From: Candidatus Omnitrophota bacterium
GTDB taxonomy: Bacteria; Omnitrophota; Gorgyraeia; 2-01-FULL-45-10
Direction of reading: 5' to 3'
Assembly (NCBI GenBank): GCA_003142795.1
Contig: PLNN01000037.1
Coordinates: 7,680 to 52,426, forward strand
DNA length: 44,747 nt
Part shown: positions 27,679 through 35,650 of the stretch, one piece after another
Layout: each line of letters opens with the position of its first letter
Numbering within the stretch: the stretch's first letter is position 1
Position numbers and translations under genes: made by a program
Notes under the pieces: model-generated
What the model was told of the DNA's origin: nothing
Seen by the model: only the letters and a program-made list of their open reading frames with translations
The model's database searches: none

Positions 27679-27927
27679 AAAATTTTTTGCTTTCATGTTG
27701 AAGGATCCCCAGAGGCGTTTGTTCGATCAACTTCTCAGGAATGTGATGTGGCGATGTGGTGAGCAGGGCGTTAAAACTTGCGCGGCAGCGTCCGCGCAAG
27801 TTTTACCGAGCGAAAATTTTGGCATGGTCCAAAATTGAGCGTCCCTGCGAACCACTCGACACAGCACATTCTACCACCAGCGCACAACGCCGACAAGGGA
27901 ACCCTCTGGAATAGAAAAATTTTCCCT
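27679..27927. repeat. Long imperfect palindrome A2 (about 249 nt) next to the mraZ promoter
   Basis: Outer pairs are AAAATTTT/AAAATTTT, CCAGAGG/CCTCTGG, GGCGTTTGT/ACAACGCC, GAATGTG/CACATTC and GTGGT..AGGG/CCCT..ACCAC. The centre branches into two hairpins: AAAACTTGCGCGG/CCGCGCAAGTTTT (13 bp) and AATTTTGG/CCAAAATT. Its 3' edge is 5 bases before the -35 box of the mraZ promoter. The left arm and first central hairpin recur at 44658-44747. Confidence 0.8.
27737..27827 (+). repeat. Dispersed 91-bp module, copy A
   Basis: It begins AGGAATGTGATGTG and ends CGAAAATTTTGGCATGG, with a 13-bp hairpin inside. It matches 44658-44747 in the same orientation with six substitutions and one indel. A further similar stretch, CTCAG..AAAATTTTT.GCTTTC, lies upstream in both copies, with about 35-40 extra bases in copy A between it and the module. 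Confidence 0.9.
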
Positions 27928-27932
27928 ACCGC

Positions 27933-27961
27933 TTGACAAGGAGTGGGGAGTAATGTATACT
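27933..27961 (+). promoter_or_regulatory. Promoter of the dcw cluster (PmraZ)
   Basis: TTGACA (27933-27938), 17 bases, TATACT (27956-27961). The hexamers and spacing equal those of the cvpA promoter. The start point would fall near 27968, just before the MraZ boxes, so MraZ would bind the initially transcribed region. It is the only promoter recognised for the 16 kb that follow. Confidence 0.88.
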
Positions 27962-27970
27962 TTATACCAT

Positions 27971-28006
27971 GTCGTGGTGTAAAGTGGTTTAAAGTGGAGG
28001 AGTGTC
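27971..28006 (+). promoter_or_regulatory. MraZ-box operator
   Basis: AAAGTGG occurs at 27981-27987 and 27991-27997, exactly 10 bases apart. Degenerate copies GTCGTGG (27971-27977) and GGAGTGT (27999-28005) flank them. Known MraZ operators are direct repeats containing GTG or TGGG with about one helical turn between units, and in mycoplasmas the unit is AAAGTG[T/G]. The position between promoter and mraZ fits autoregulation. The last box overlaps the ribosome-binding site. Confidence 0.78.
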
Positions 28007-28009
28007 AGG

Positions 28010-28459
28010 ATGTTTTATGGTGAATATGAGCACACTATAGATAATAAGGGAAGGCTGATAATACCTTCCAAATTCCGGGAGTCCTTTAAGGAATACGATA
28101 TAACCAAATTATATATTACCAGAGGGCTCGACAAGTGTCTTTTTGTATTCACCGAGAACGAGTGGAAGACCCAGGAATCCAAATTCAAATCCATATCGTT
28201 CACAAAATCCGAGGCTAGAAAATTTAACAGGTTGTATTTTTCCGGCGCCAGCCAGCTTGAGTTCGACAGGCAGGGCAGGATACTCATCCCGAAATATCTG
28301 AAAGATTTCGCCGGCATAAAGAGGGATTGTATGATGATAGGCGTTTCGAACAGGATAGAAGTATGGTCCAAAGATATCTGGCAGGGATATTACAACAGTT
28401 CCAAAGATTCATTTGAAGAGATCGCAGAGAAGTTAATGACGCGGCAGGACGAAGAATAA
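28010..28459 (+). CDS. mraZ: Transcriptional regulator MraZ
   Basis: The 149-aa protein has two AbrB-like MraZ modules. The first holds DNKGRLIIPSKFRE (about 12-25) and the second FDRQGRILIPKYLKD, each with the DxxxR signature. MraZ forms a ring-shaped oligomer that binds direct repeats upstream of its own gene and controls the dcw operon. Boxes of that kind lie just upstream. The ribosome-binding site GGAGG overlaps the operator. A 62-aa ORF separates it from rsmH, where many genomes have none. Confidence 0.95.
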   Translation: MFYGEYEHTIDNKGRLIIPSKFRESFKEYDITKLYITRGLDKCLFVFTENEWKTQESKFKSISFTKSEARKFNRLYFSGASQLEFDRQGRILIPKYLKDFAGIKRDCMMIGVSNRIEVWSKDIWQGYYNSSKDSFEEIAEKLMTRQDEE

Positions 28460-28470
28460 GGAGGTGTATT

Positions 28471-28659
28471 ATGCCTAACAGTTTACGCAAATCAAATAGG
28501 GTAAGCAGGATCAGCGCGGTAAGTGCAAATACGCTTATCGAGAGGCTAAGGAAGACGCGTGCGCTCAGCTGTAATCCTTCCGATGTCGGGATGGACAGTT
28601 ATTTAGACTGGCTGGCCCGGTGCGGAAAAGCATATTTTTTGACAGGTAAAGTATCCTAA
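28471..28659 (+). CDS. Small hypothetical protein between mraZ and rsmH (62 aa)
   Basis: AAGGAGG lies 7 bases before the ATG. The protein is basic at the start (MPNSLRKSNRVSRI) and contains NTLIERLRKTRALS then SYLDWLARCGKAYFL. No domain is recognised. The position 11 bases after mraZ and 36 bases before rsmH makes it part of the dcw transcript. The strong ribosome-binding site supports a real gene. It is too short and soluble-looking to be FtsL, which is found further on. Confidence 0.65.
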   Translation: MPNSLRKSNRVSRISAVSANTLIERLRKTRALSCNPSDVGMDSYLDWLARCGKAYFLTGKVS

Positions 28660-28695
28660 TATAAAACGTAACAAAATTTGGCAGGCAGGTCTTTT

Positions 28696-29577
28696 GTGCA
28701 TCAACCGGTAATGCTTAAAGAAGTCATAAGTTCTTTGAATTTAAAAGAAGGCGACATTATTTTGGACGCGACAGTAGGCGGCGGAGGTCACGCCAGGGCG
28801 ATACTTGACAAGATAGCGCCAAGTGGTAAACTTATTGGGATAGACGCGGATCCGGCGGCGATCGCCAGAGTCCATGAAAATCTCATGGATCTCGAAGGAT
28901 CTTTTAAGTTAATAAACGCGAATTTCAGGAATATAGATAGAGTTCTTTCGAAGGAAGGGGTCAAAACGATCAATGCAGCCTTGCTGGATGTAGGCATTTC
29001 TTCCTACCAGATAGAAGACGGCTCGCGAGGGTTCAGTATAAAAGAGAACGCGCGGCTGGACATGAGGATGGATCCGAGCATAGAAATAAGCGCTTACGAT
29101 GTCGTTAATAGATACAGAGAAAGCGACCTCTCGGACATAATATTGCGTTACGGCGAAGAGCGTTTTAATAAGAGGATAGCCAGGTTCATAGTTGATGCGC
29201 GGTCGCAAAAGCCTATAGAGACGACACACGAGTTGGCTGAAATAGTGCGCAGGGCTGTCGGGTCATGGGGCAAGAGGAGCAAGATCGATCCGGCAACAAG
29301 AACTTTTCAGGCGATACGCATAGCCGTCAATGATGAGCTGGGAGCGTTGGAGGAAGGATTAAAGAAGACAGTCTCCTGGCTGGATATAGGAAGCAGGATC
29401 GCGGTCATATCATTTCATTCGTTGGAAGACAGGATAGTAAAAAATTTGTTTAAAGGATATGCCGCTTTAGGAGTATTAAAAGTAATAACAAAGAAACCAA
29501 TTCGGCCGCAGGATGACGAGACCATGATGAATCCGCGTTCGCGGAGCGGCCGGTTAAGAGTTGCTGAAAGGATATAG
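28696..29577 (+). CDS. rsmH: 16S rRNA (cytosine1402-N4)-methyltransferase
   Basis: RsmH methylates C1402 in the ribosomal P site. The sequence has VMLKEVISSL, the SAM loop LDATVGGGGHARAIL, LLDVGISSYQIED, the RGFSIKENARLDMRMD segment, TFQAIRIAVNDELG and VISFHSLEDRIVK, all family landmarks. GTG 28696 gives the typical opening M-HQPVMLKEV and has AGGCAGG just upstream. The ORF track uses TTG 28678, 18 bases earlier, with no ribosome-binding site. With the GTG start it is 293 aa, a normal size. It follows mraZ in the canonical order. Confidence 0.95.
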   Translation: MHQPVMLKEVISSLNLKEGDIILDATVGGGGHARAILDKIAPSGKLIGIDADPAAIARVHENLMDLEGSFKLINANFRNIDRVLSKEGVKTINAALLDVGISSYQIEDGSRGFSIKENARLDMRMDPSIEISAYDVVNRYRESDLSDIILRYGEERFNKRIARFIVDARSQKPIETTHELAEIVRRAVGSWGKRSKIDPATRTFQAIRIAVNDELGALEEGLKKTVSWLDIGSRIAVISFHSLEDRIVKNLFKGYAALGVLKVITKKPIRPQDDETMMNPRSRSGRLRVAERI

Positions 29578-29580
29578 ATA

Positions 29581-29967
29581 ATGAGGTTCTTTAGATCGAT
29601 ACTATTTGTAATGTTCATGACGCTGGCAGCATTGATATACGTGCACCAGCAGGTCGAGCTCGTCAAATTGAGCTATTCTATAGAATGTAAAGAGAAGAAG
29701 CTCAAAGATGTTCTTGACCACAGGGAAAGCCTGGGATATAATATCGACAACCTGGAATCTCCCGGCAGGCTGGAGCAGGTTTTGTTATCGCGCAAGATAG
29801 ATGTAGGATTTCCAAGAAGAGGTAATATCGTAGGCGCCACAAAACTTGCATCAGGAATGAGGAATGAAGATCGCATGCGCGCAACGTTCGCGGACAGGAA
29901 GATAAGTTTTCTGGGATTCCTGGACTTCTTCAGCCCAAGGGCAGAGGCACAGGCCAAAGAAAAATGA
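29581..29967 (+). CDS. ftsL: Cell division protein FtsL-like
   Basis: The 128-aa protein has a short N-terminus, one membrane helix (about 5-23, ILFVMFMTLAALIYVHQQ) and a periplasmic coiled coil (about 25-60). A YNIDNLESPGRLEQVL segment follows, like the end of the FtsL leucine-zipper region. Position between rsmH and ftsI identifies it as FtsL, which links FtsQ, FtsB and the FtsWI synthase. The extra 50-residue tail is longer than usual. Sequence conservation in FtsL is low, so the call leans on topology and position. A CCTTCGG/CCGAAGG hairpin lies at 29970-29994, just after its stop. Confidence 0.82.
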   Translation: MRFFRSILFVMFMTLAALIYVHQQVELVKLSYSIECKEKKLKDVLDHRESLGYNIDNLESPGRLEQVLLSRKIDVGFPRRGNIVGATKLASGMRNEDRMRATFADRKISFLGFLDFFSPRAEAQAKEK

Positions 29968-30042
29968 AACCTTCGGATCCGTCTTGGCCGAAGGATAATA
30001 AAGCTTAACACCGAAGTACGTTTTCGAGGGTTTTCGTAATCC

Positions 30043-31725
30043 GTGCATAGCGGAATCTTTAGGGCGCGGCAAATTGCCGTATTCGTCTGTTTTCTTCTCG
30101 CGTTATCTATCCTGATAATACGATTATTCTATCTGCAGGTCTTCCAGCATGAATTTTATTACAAATTAGCCAACGAACAGCATACCGTTTCCGCAGAGGT
30201 ACAATCCAAACGCGGCGCCATATTCGATTCTCATATGCGCGTTCTTGCCGTCAATCTTAACAGCGATTCCGTCTTTGCCAATCCGAGGGTTGTAAAGACC
30301 AAAAGGCTTGTCGCCAGAAAACTTTCTTCCATATTAAAAATAAGCGAGAATGTTATCCTTCAAAAACTTTCGCGCGATAAAGGCTTCCTGTGGATAAAGA
30401 GGAAGATCTCCGGCCAGGAATCATCGCAGATGAAAGACCTGAAGATCGACGGCATAGGGATCGTCAGGGAGTCGAAGAGGTTCTATCCCAACAGATCTTT
30501 AGCGTGTCACGTGCTCGGGACGGCCGACATCGATAATAAAGGTCTTGAAGGCCTGGAATTATATTACAATAAGTACCTGAAAGGCGAGAGCGGCTGGCTG
30601 ATATCGACGCAGGACGCGAAGCGAAAGATACTCGAATCCTATCAATACGAATTTATCCCCCCGAAGAACGGCTTCAACCTTGTGCTTACCATCGACGAAG
30701 TGATCCAGAATATAGCGGAACGCGAATTGTATACTATGTACAAGAAGTACAATGCCAAAGGCGCTTCGATAATAGTTATGGACCCCCGGTCAGGCGACAT
30801 CCTGGCGCTCGCCAATTTCCCTAATTATGACCTGAACGAGCTGACGAAAAGGCCTGTCGATGCCATCAGGGACAGGGCCATAAATGATTTTTTTGAACCG
30901 GGAAGCGTATTTAAGATAGTTACGGCCTCAGCTGCGCTGGATGCGGACGCAGTTAAACTTGATGATAAATTTGACTGTGAGAACGGTGCATGGAAAATAG
31001 GTAGAAGGACATTGCACGATCATAGTCCCTATGGTATCCTGACATTTAAAGAGATCATTGAAAAATCCAGTAATATCGGCACAGTGAAGGCAGCCAGCCG
31101 CCTGGGCCCGGCGAGGATGTATAAGTACATGAAGGCATTCGGTTTTTATGACAGATCCGGCGTCGATCTGCCCGGCGAGGTCGTAGGCATAAACAGGGAC
31201 CCTTCCAAGTGGTCAGGGACCAGCATGTATGCCATCCCGATGGGGCAGGAAGTGACGACGACTGCCATGCAGCTGGCATGCGCGATATCGGCGATCGCGA
31301 ATAACGGTTTTCTGGTGAAGCCGCGGATAGTGAAAGAGATCGTAGACGATAACGGTAAAGAGATAAGAGAACCTCCTCCCAGGGTCTTTAAGAAGGTGAT
31401 GACGCCTTTGACGGCAGTTAAGATGAGGAGCGTGTTGCTGGGCGTTGTCGAGGTCGGAACAGGAAAAAAGGCAAAGCCGGAAGATTATGACGCGGGAGGT
31501 AAGACCGGCACAGCCCAGAAGGTCGATCCGGGTGGCACCTACTCGCATAACAGGTTCGTCGCTTCGTTCATAGGTTTTGCGCCCGTCCAGAGGCCGATCC
31601 TCAGCGTTGTGGTGTGCATTGATGAGCCGCATCCTGTATATTACGGCGGAGATGTCGCCGCCCCTGTATTCAAAAATGTGGTGAATGAATCGATCAAATA
31701 TCTTACTGCGAAAGGCACCGTCTGA
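30043..31725 (+). CDS. ftsI: Septal peptidoglycan transpeptidase (class B penicillin-binding protein, FtsI/PBP3)
   Basis: The 560-aa protein has an N-terminal anchor (about 10-32), a dimerisation/pedestal domain with KRGAIFDSHMRVLAVN, and a transpeptidase domain. Catalytic motifs are Ser288-x-x-Lys291 (EPGSVFKIVT), Ser342-Ser-Asn (KSSNIGTVKA) and KTG at 487-489 (GGKTGTAQK). It crosslinks septal peptidoglycan together with the glycosyltransferase FtsW encoded downstream. There are no PASTA domains, which argues against the Gram-positive PBP2X/SpoVD type. GTG start. It ends one base into the murE start. Confidence 0.95.
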   Translation: MHSGIFRARQIAVFVCFLLALSILIIRLFYLQVFQHEFYYKLANEQHTVSAEVQSKRGAIFDSHMRVLAVNLNSDSVFANPRVVKTKRLVARKLSSILKISENVILQKLSRDKGFLWIKRKISGQESSQMKDLKIDGIGIVRESKRFYPNRSLACHVLGTADIDNKGLEGLELYYNKYLKGESGWLISTQDAKRKILESYQYEFIPPKNGFNLVLTIDEVIQNIAERELYTMYKKYNAKGASIIVMDPRSGDILALANFPNYDLNELTKRPVDAIRDRAINDFFEPGSVFKIVTASAALDADAVKLDDKFDCENGAWKIGRRTLHDHSPYGILTFKEIIEKSSNIGTVKAASRLGPARMYKYMKAFGFYDRSGVDLPGEVVGINRDPSKWSGTSMYAIPMGQEVTTTAMQLACAISAIANNGFLVKPRIVKEIVDDNGKEIREPPPRVFKKVMTPLTAVKMRSVLLGVVEVGTGKKAKPEDYDAGGKTGTAQKVDPGGTYSHNRFVASFIGFAPVQRPILSVVVCIDEPHPVYYGGDVAAPVFKNVVNESIKYLTAKGTV

Positions 31726-33236
31726 TGCAGCTTAAAGATATTTTAAACGGAATAAAATTCAAAGCCAACGACCCCATCGATTGTATTGAAGTGAATAGAG
31801 TTGTGTGCGATTCACGCCTGGTGAAACCGGGAGATATGTTCATCGCGTTCAGGGGGTACGCAATGGACGGTGCGCGGTTCATCAATGACGCAGTCGCCAA
31901 CGGCGCGGCGATAATTTTGGCAGAGAAAGATTTCAGCGCGCCGGCGAATATAAAGAAGATATTGATCGACGATTCCAGGGCCGGGCTTCCCGTAATAGCC
32001 GGTAATTTTTATAGCCATCCTTCGCAAAAATTAAAAGTGATAGGGGTGACCGGCACTAACGGTAAGACTACAATAACTTACATAATTGAGAATATCCTGA
32101 AATGCGCCGGAAAAATATCGGGTGTCATCGGCACCATAAATTACAGGATAAAAGATAAGATCATTCCTGCCAGGAATACTACGCCGGGGCCTTTGGAATT
32201 GCAGGCGATGCTTGCCGAAATGGTCCGTCAGGATATCGGCTTTGCAGTAATGGAGGTGTCGAGCCATTCGCTGGACCAGCACAGGGTCGACGGCGTTCTC
32301 TTCGATGCGGCCATTTTAACCAATATAACGGGCGACCATCTCGATTATCATAAAACGATCGAGAACTATCTCAATGCGAAGGTAAAGATATTCGGCCATC
32401 TTAAGTCTGGCGGGACCGCCATATTGAATAATGATGACGAAAAGGTTGCGGCGATAAAACTGTCCCTTAATAAACAAGTCCTGACTTACGGGATAAAAGA
32501 GAATGCGGATATAACCTGCGAAGACCTGAAACTTTCATTGAACAATTCGAAGTTTACCGTGAAAACTCCGGCAGGCTCTTTTAAAGCGGATACGCGATTG
32601 ATAGGTTCGCACAATGTTTCGAATATGCTCGCGGCTATAGCGACTAGTTTCGCTCTCGGTATAGACCCGAAGGCAATAGAGAAAGGCGTATGCACAGCCG
32701 CGTTCGCGCCCGGAAGGCTCGAGCCGGTCGAAGGACCGCAGCCTTTTAAGGTCTTCGTGGATTACGCGCACACAGAAGATGCGCTTCGCAATGTTTTAGG
32801 TTTATTGAGGGCCGCGGCGGATTCGCGGATAATTACCGTTTTCGGATGCGGCGGCAACAGGGACCGGACAAAAAGACCGCTTATGGGCAAGGCCGCGTGC
32901 GAATTGTCGGATCGCGTCGTCGTAACATCCGATAATCCGCGTTTTGAAGAGCCGCGAGATATTATAAACGAGATAGAAGCCGGCATAAAAGGAAGGTTCT
33001 CGAATTACGATATAGTTATTGACAGGCGCCAGGCAATAGCCAGGGCGCTTGAGCTTGCCTCGGCAGGCGATTGCGTCTTGATCGCTGGTAAAGGCCACGA
33101 GGATTACCAGATCATAAAGGATAACGTGATGCCGTTCGATGACTGCGTAGTAGGGCGTGAAATATTGAGAAAGATGTTTAAGGATGAAAGTAGCGGAAAT
33201 AGTAAAAATAACACAAGGCAAGCTGCTATCAGGTAG
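31725..33236 (+). CDS. murE: UDP-MurNAc-L-Ala-D-Glu ligase (meso-diaminopimelate adding)
   Basis: MurE adds the third residue of the stem peptide. The protein has the Mur N-terminal domain (VVCDSRLVKPGDMFIAF), the ATP loop GVTGTNGKTT at 107-116, MEVSSHSLDQHRV, and a C-terminal Mur ligase domain. DNPR at 403-406 is the signature of enzymes that accept meso-DAP rather than lysine. The last 17 codons overlap the murF start by 53 nt in a different frame, so the end (DESSGNSKNNTRQAAIR) is low-complexity. This long overlap is unusual. Confidence 0.95.
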   Translation: MQLKDILNGIKFKANDPIDCIEVNRVVCDSRLVKPGDMFIAFRGYAMDGARFINDAVANGAAIILAEKDFSAPANIKKILIDDSRAGLPVIAGNFYSHPSQKLKVIGVTGTNGKTTITYIIENILKCAGKISGVIGTINYRIKDKIIPARNTTPGPLELQAMLAEMVRQDIGFAVMEVSSHSLDQHRVDGVLFDAAILTNITGDHLDYHKTIENYLNAKVKIFGHLKSGGTAILNNDDEKVAAIKLSLNKQVLTYGIKENADITCEDLKLSLNNSKFTVKTPAGSFKADTRLIGSHNVSNMLAAIATSFALGIDPKAIEKGVCTAAFAPGRLEPVEGPQPFKVFVDYAHTEDALRNVLGLLRAAADSRIITVFGCGGNRDRTKRPLMGKAACELSDRVVVTSDNPRFEEPRDIINEIEAGIKGRFSNYDIVIDRRQAIARALELASAGDCVLIAGKGHEDYQIIKDNVMPFDDCVVGREILRKMFKDESSGNSKNNTRQAAIR

Positions 33237-34551
33237 CCTTAATGCCGATATCGATACGTCAAAGATATTGACCGACTCGAGGACGGCTGCAAAGGGAAGC
33301 TTCTTCGTCGCGCTTACAGGGCCGAACTTTAACGGTAATAATTTTGTCGAATCGGCTTTCGAAAAAGGCGCTGTCGGTGCAATAATTACGAGGCGCGAAG
33401 CGTGCGGTTTGTGGCTCGGGAAGATAGTCATCCTTGTTAAGGATTCGACAAAGGCATTGCAGCAAATAGCCTCCGCGCATCGCAGAAAATTCAAGATACC
33501 GGTCATAGCCGTTACGGGCTCTAACGGCAAAACGACGGCCAAGGATATGATCGCTGCCTGTTTATCGAAAAAATACCGTGTCCTCAAGAACGAGGGGACG
33601 AAGAATAACCATATAGGCGTTCCTCAGACGCTTTTACAGTTAAAACCGGGCCATCAGGCCTGCGTTCTGGAGCTTGGTACAAATCATAAAGGCGAGATAA
33701 GGGATTTAAGCGCGATCGCCAGGCCGACCGTTGCGATCATTACGAATATAGGGCCGTCCCATCTCGAATCCCTGGGGGATCTCGATGGCGTATATGAGGC
33801 AAAAAAAGAGATATTGGATTTTCTCGATAAAAAAGGGACGATCGTCCTGAACGGCGACGATAAATATCTTTCGAGGATAAAAGGCGGCAGGCGCAAAATA
33901 GTGCGGTATGGATTTAAGGGATCGAACGCTTTTTACGCCGAAGGGTTATTGCCGCCGCGTAAGGGGCGCCTTACGTTTGTCGTGAATAAGAAGATGGTCT
34001 TTGAACTGAACATTGTCGGCCGGCATAATATTTATAACGCGCTTGCCGCGATAGCAGTCGCGGACCATTTCAAGATAAGTCACAAGCTGATAAGAGAAGC
34101 CCTTGTTGGATACAGGCCTGCCTCGAAAAGGCTCGACATCAAAAGAATAAACGGCATCGATATTATAGACGATTCATATAATTCAAATCCCCTGTCGATG
34201 ATGTGCGCGCTCGAAACGATAAAGCATTATCCGGCGAACGCCAGATGGGTCGTAGCCGGCGACATGCTTGAACTTGGCAGGGGAGCGGTTCGTTTTCATA
34301 GATCGATCGGCGAGGCAATAGCGAGATCCAATGTGGACGGCATACTGACATTCGGAGAATTCTCCAGGCATATCTTATCGCGCGCCCTGGAGTGCGGGAT
34401 GAAAAAAGAAAAATTGTGGCATTGCCCCGATCACGAAGCGATAACGGGCATATTGAAAAGGATCGTGAAAAAAGGCGATGTGGTGCTGCTCAAGGGGTCG
34501 CGTGGCATGAAGATGGAAGAAGTGTTGAATAAATTAAAAGGACAAAAATAA
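33184..34551 (+). CDS. murF: UDP-MurNAc-tripeptide--D-alanyl-D-alanine ligase
   Basis: MurF completes the pentapeptide with D-Ala-D-Ala, supplied by the Ddl encoded downstream. The 455-aa protein has LTDSRTAAKGSFFVAL, the ATP loop VTGSNGKTTAKD at 110-121, LGTNHKGEIRDLSAI, and the GDMLELG and LLKGSRGMKMEEVL C-terminal motifs. The ATG at 33184 lies 53 nt inside murE. An in-frame start after the murE stop would delete the N-terminal fold, so the overlap is real. Only three bases separate it from mraY. Confidence 0.95.
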   Translation: MKVAEIVKITQGKLLSGSLNADIDTSKILTDSRTAAKGSFFVALTGPNFNGNNFVESAFEKGAVGAIITRREACGLWLGKIVILVKDSTKALQQIASAHRRKFKIPVIAVTGSNGKTTAKDMIAACLSKKYRVLKNEGTKNNHIGVPQTLLQLKPGHQACVLELGTNHKGEIRDLSAIARPTVAIITNIGPSHLESLGDLDGVYEAKKEILDFLDKKGTIVLNGDDKYLSRIKGGRRKIVRYGFKGSNAFYAEGLLPPRKGRLTFVVNKKMVFELNIVGRHNIYNALAAIAVADHFKISHKLIREALVGYRPASKRLDIKRINGIDIIDDSYNSNPLSMMCALETIKHYPANARWVVAGDMLELGRGAVRFHRSIGEAIARSNVDGILTFGEFSRHILSRALECGMKKEKLWHCPDHEAITGILKRIVKKGDVVLLKGSRGMKMEEVLNKLKGQK

Positions 34552-34554
34552 CAA

Positions 34555-35643
34555 ATGCTATATTATCTATTGTATCCATTACGTGATTTCTGGTTCGGGT
34601 TCAATGTATTTAAATATATAACTTTCCGCGCGGCCATGGCTAGTCTGACCGCATTCCTGATTTCAGTGATATTCGGGCCGGCCATTATAAACTGGCTTAA
34701 AAAGCTGAATTTCGGCCAGAATATAAGGCGGGATCACGTCGAATCGCTTTACGACCTTCATAAACATAAACAGGGGACCCCGACCATGGGCGGGGTGCTG
34801 ATAATACTTGCGATAGGCCTGTCCACACTCCTGTGGGCCGACATCGCAAATGTTTATGTCTTAATGACCTTGGCAGGATTCCTCTGGCTGGGGCTCGTCG
34901 GATTCACGGATGATTATATAAAAGTAGTAAAGAAAAGGAACCTGGGACTCACCCCGAAGATGAAATTGTTGGGCCAGGTCCTGCTGGGCGTGGTGACGGC
35001 GGTATATGTTATAACCTTTACGCCTATCCCGACGGCGCTCTCCATACCATTCGTTAAGAGCCTTGCGTTGAACCTCGGTATTTTTTATGTCCTTTTCGTT
35101 GTCCTGGTGCTGACAAGCTCAAGCAATGCCGTAAATCTTACCGATGGCCTGGACGGCCTTGCCATAGGCTGCACCCTGATCGTCGCTCTTACATTCTCGG
35201 TTTTAAGTTATATAACCGGTAACTTTAAATTTACCGAATATCTCAATATATTTTATTTGCCGGGGGCAGGCGAATTGGCGGTTTTTTGCACGGCAATGGT
35301 AGGTGCGGGACTCGGCTTCTTGTGGTTCAATTCTTACCCGGCCAACGTTTTCATGGGCGACACCGGCTCGCTTGCGTTGGGAGGCGGCATCGGCATGGTC
35401 GCCGTATTCATAAAGAAAGAGCTTCTCCTGTTCGTTGTGGGGGGCATATTCGTAGCAGAAGCGCTTTCTGTGGTGCTGCAGGTCATATGGTTCAAGACGA
35501 CGAAAAAGAGACTGTTCCTTATGTCGCCCATTCACCATCATTTTCAGCTTCTTGGCTGGGCGGAATCTAAGATAACGATAAGGTTCTGGATAATCGCCAT
35601 AGTAATGGCGTTGTTCAGTTTGGCGACCTTGAAATTACAATAG
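34555..35643 (+). CDS. mraY: Phospho-N-acetylmuramoyl-pentapeptide-transferase
   Basis: MraY makes lipid I by moving phospho-MurNAc-pentapeptide to undecaprenyl phosphate. The 362-aa polytopic protein has the GTPTMGG loop, catalytic Asp119-Asp120 in GFTDDYIKVVKKRNLGL, and NAVNLTDGLDGLAIG. MGDTGSLALGG and the MSPIHHHFQLLGW histidine motif follow. All are diagnostic for MraY rather than WecA. It follows murF by 3 bases. Confidence 0.97.
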   Translation: MLYYLLYPLRDFWFGFNVFKYITFRAAMASLTAFLISVIFGPAIINWLKKLNFGQNIRRDHVESLYDLHKHKQGTPTMGGVLIILAIGLSTLLWADIANVYVLMTLAGFLWLGLVGFTDDYIKVVKKRNLGLTPKMKLLGQVLLGVVTAVYVITFTPIPTALSIPFVKSLALNLGIFYVLFVVLVLTSSSNAVNLTDGLDGLAIGCTLIVALTFSVLSYITGNFKFTEYLNIFYLPGAGELAVFCTAMVGAGLGFLWFNSYPANVFMGDTGSLALGGGIGMVAVFIKKELLLFVVGGIFVAEALSVVLQVIWFKTTKKRLFLMSPIHHHFQLLGWAESKITIRFWIIAIVMALFSLATLKLQ

Positions 35644-35650
35644 AGATCGC

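Noticed and set aside
27593-27799. Minus-strand 68-aa ORF in the gap before mraZ
   Set aside because: It crosses palindromes A1 and A2. The related module at 44658 has an indel that breaks the frame, so coding constraint is absent.
27386-27927. Retron or IS200/IS605-type element based on the large hairpins
   Set aside because: No reverse transcriptase or transposase gene is present nearby, and the a1/a2-type retron layout is not seen.
27386-27928. CRISPR array in the repeat-rich intergenic DNA
   Set aside because: There are no short direct repeats with regular spacers and no cas genes; the structure is inverted, not tandem.
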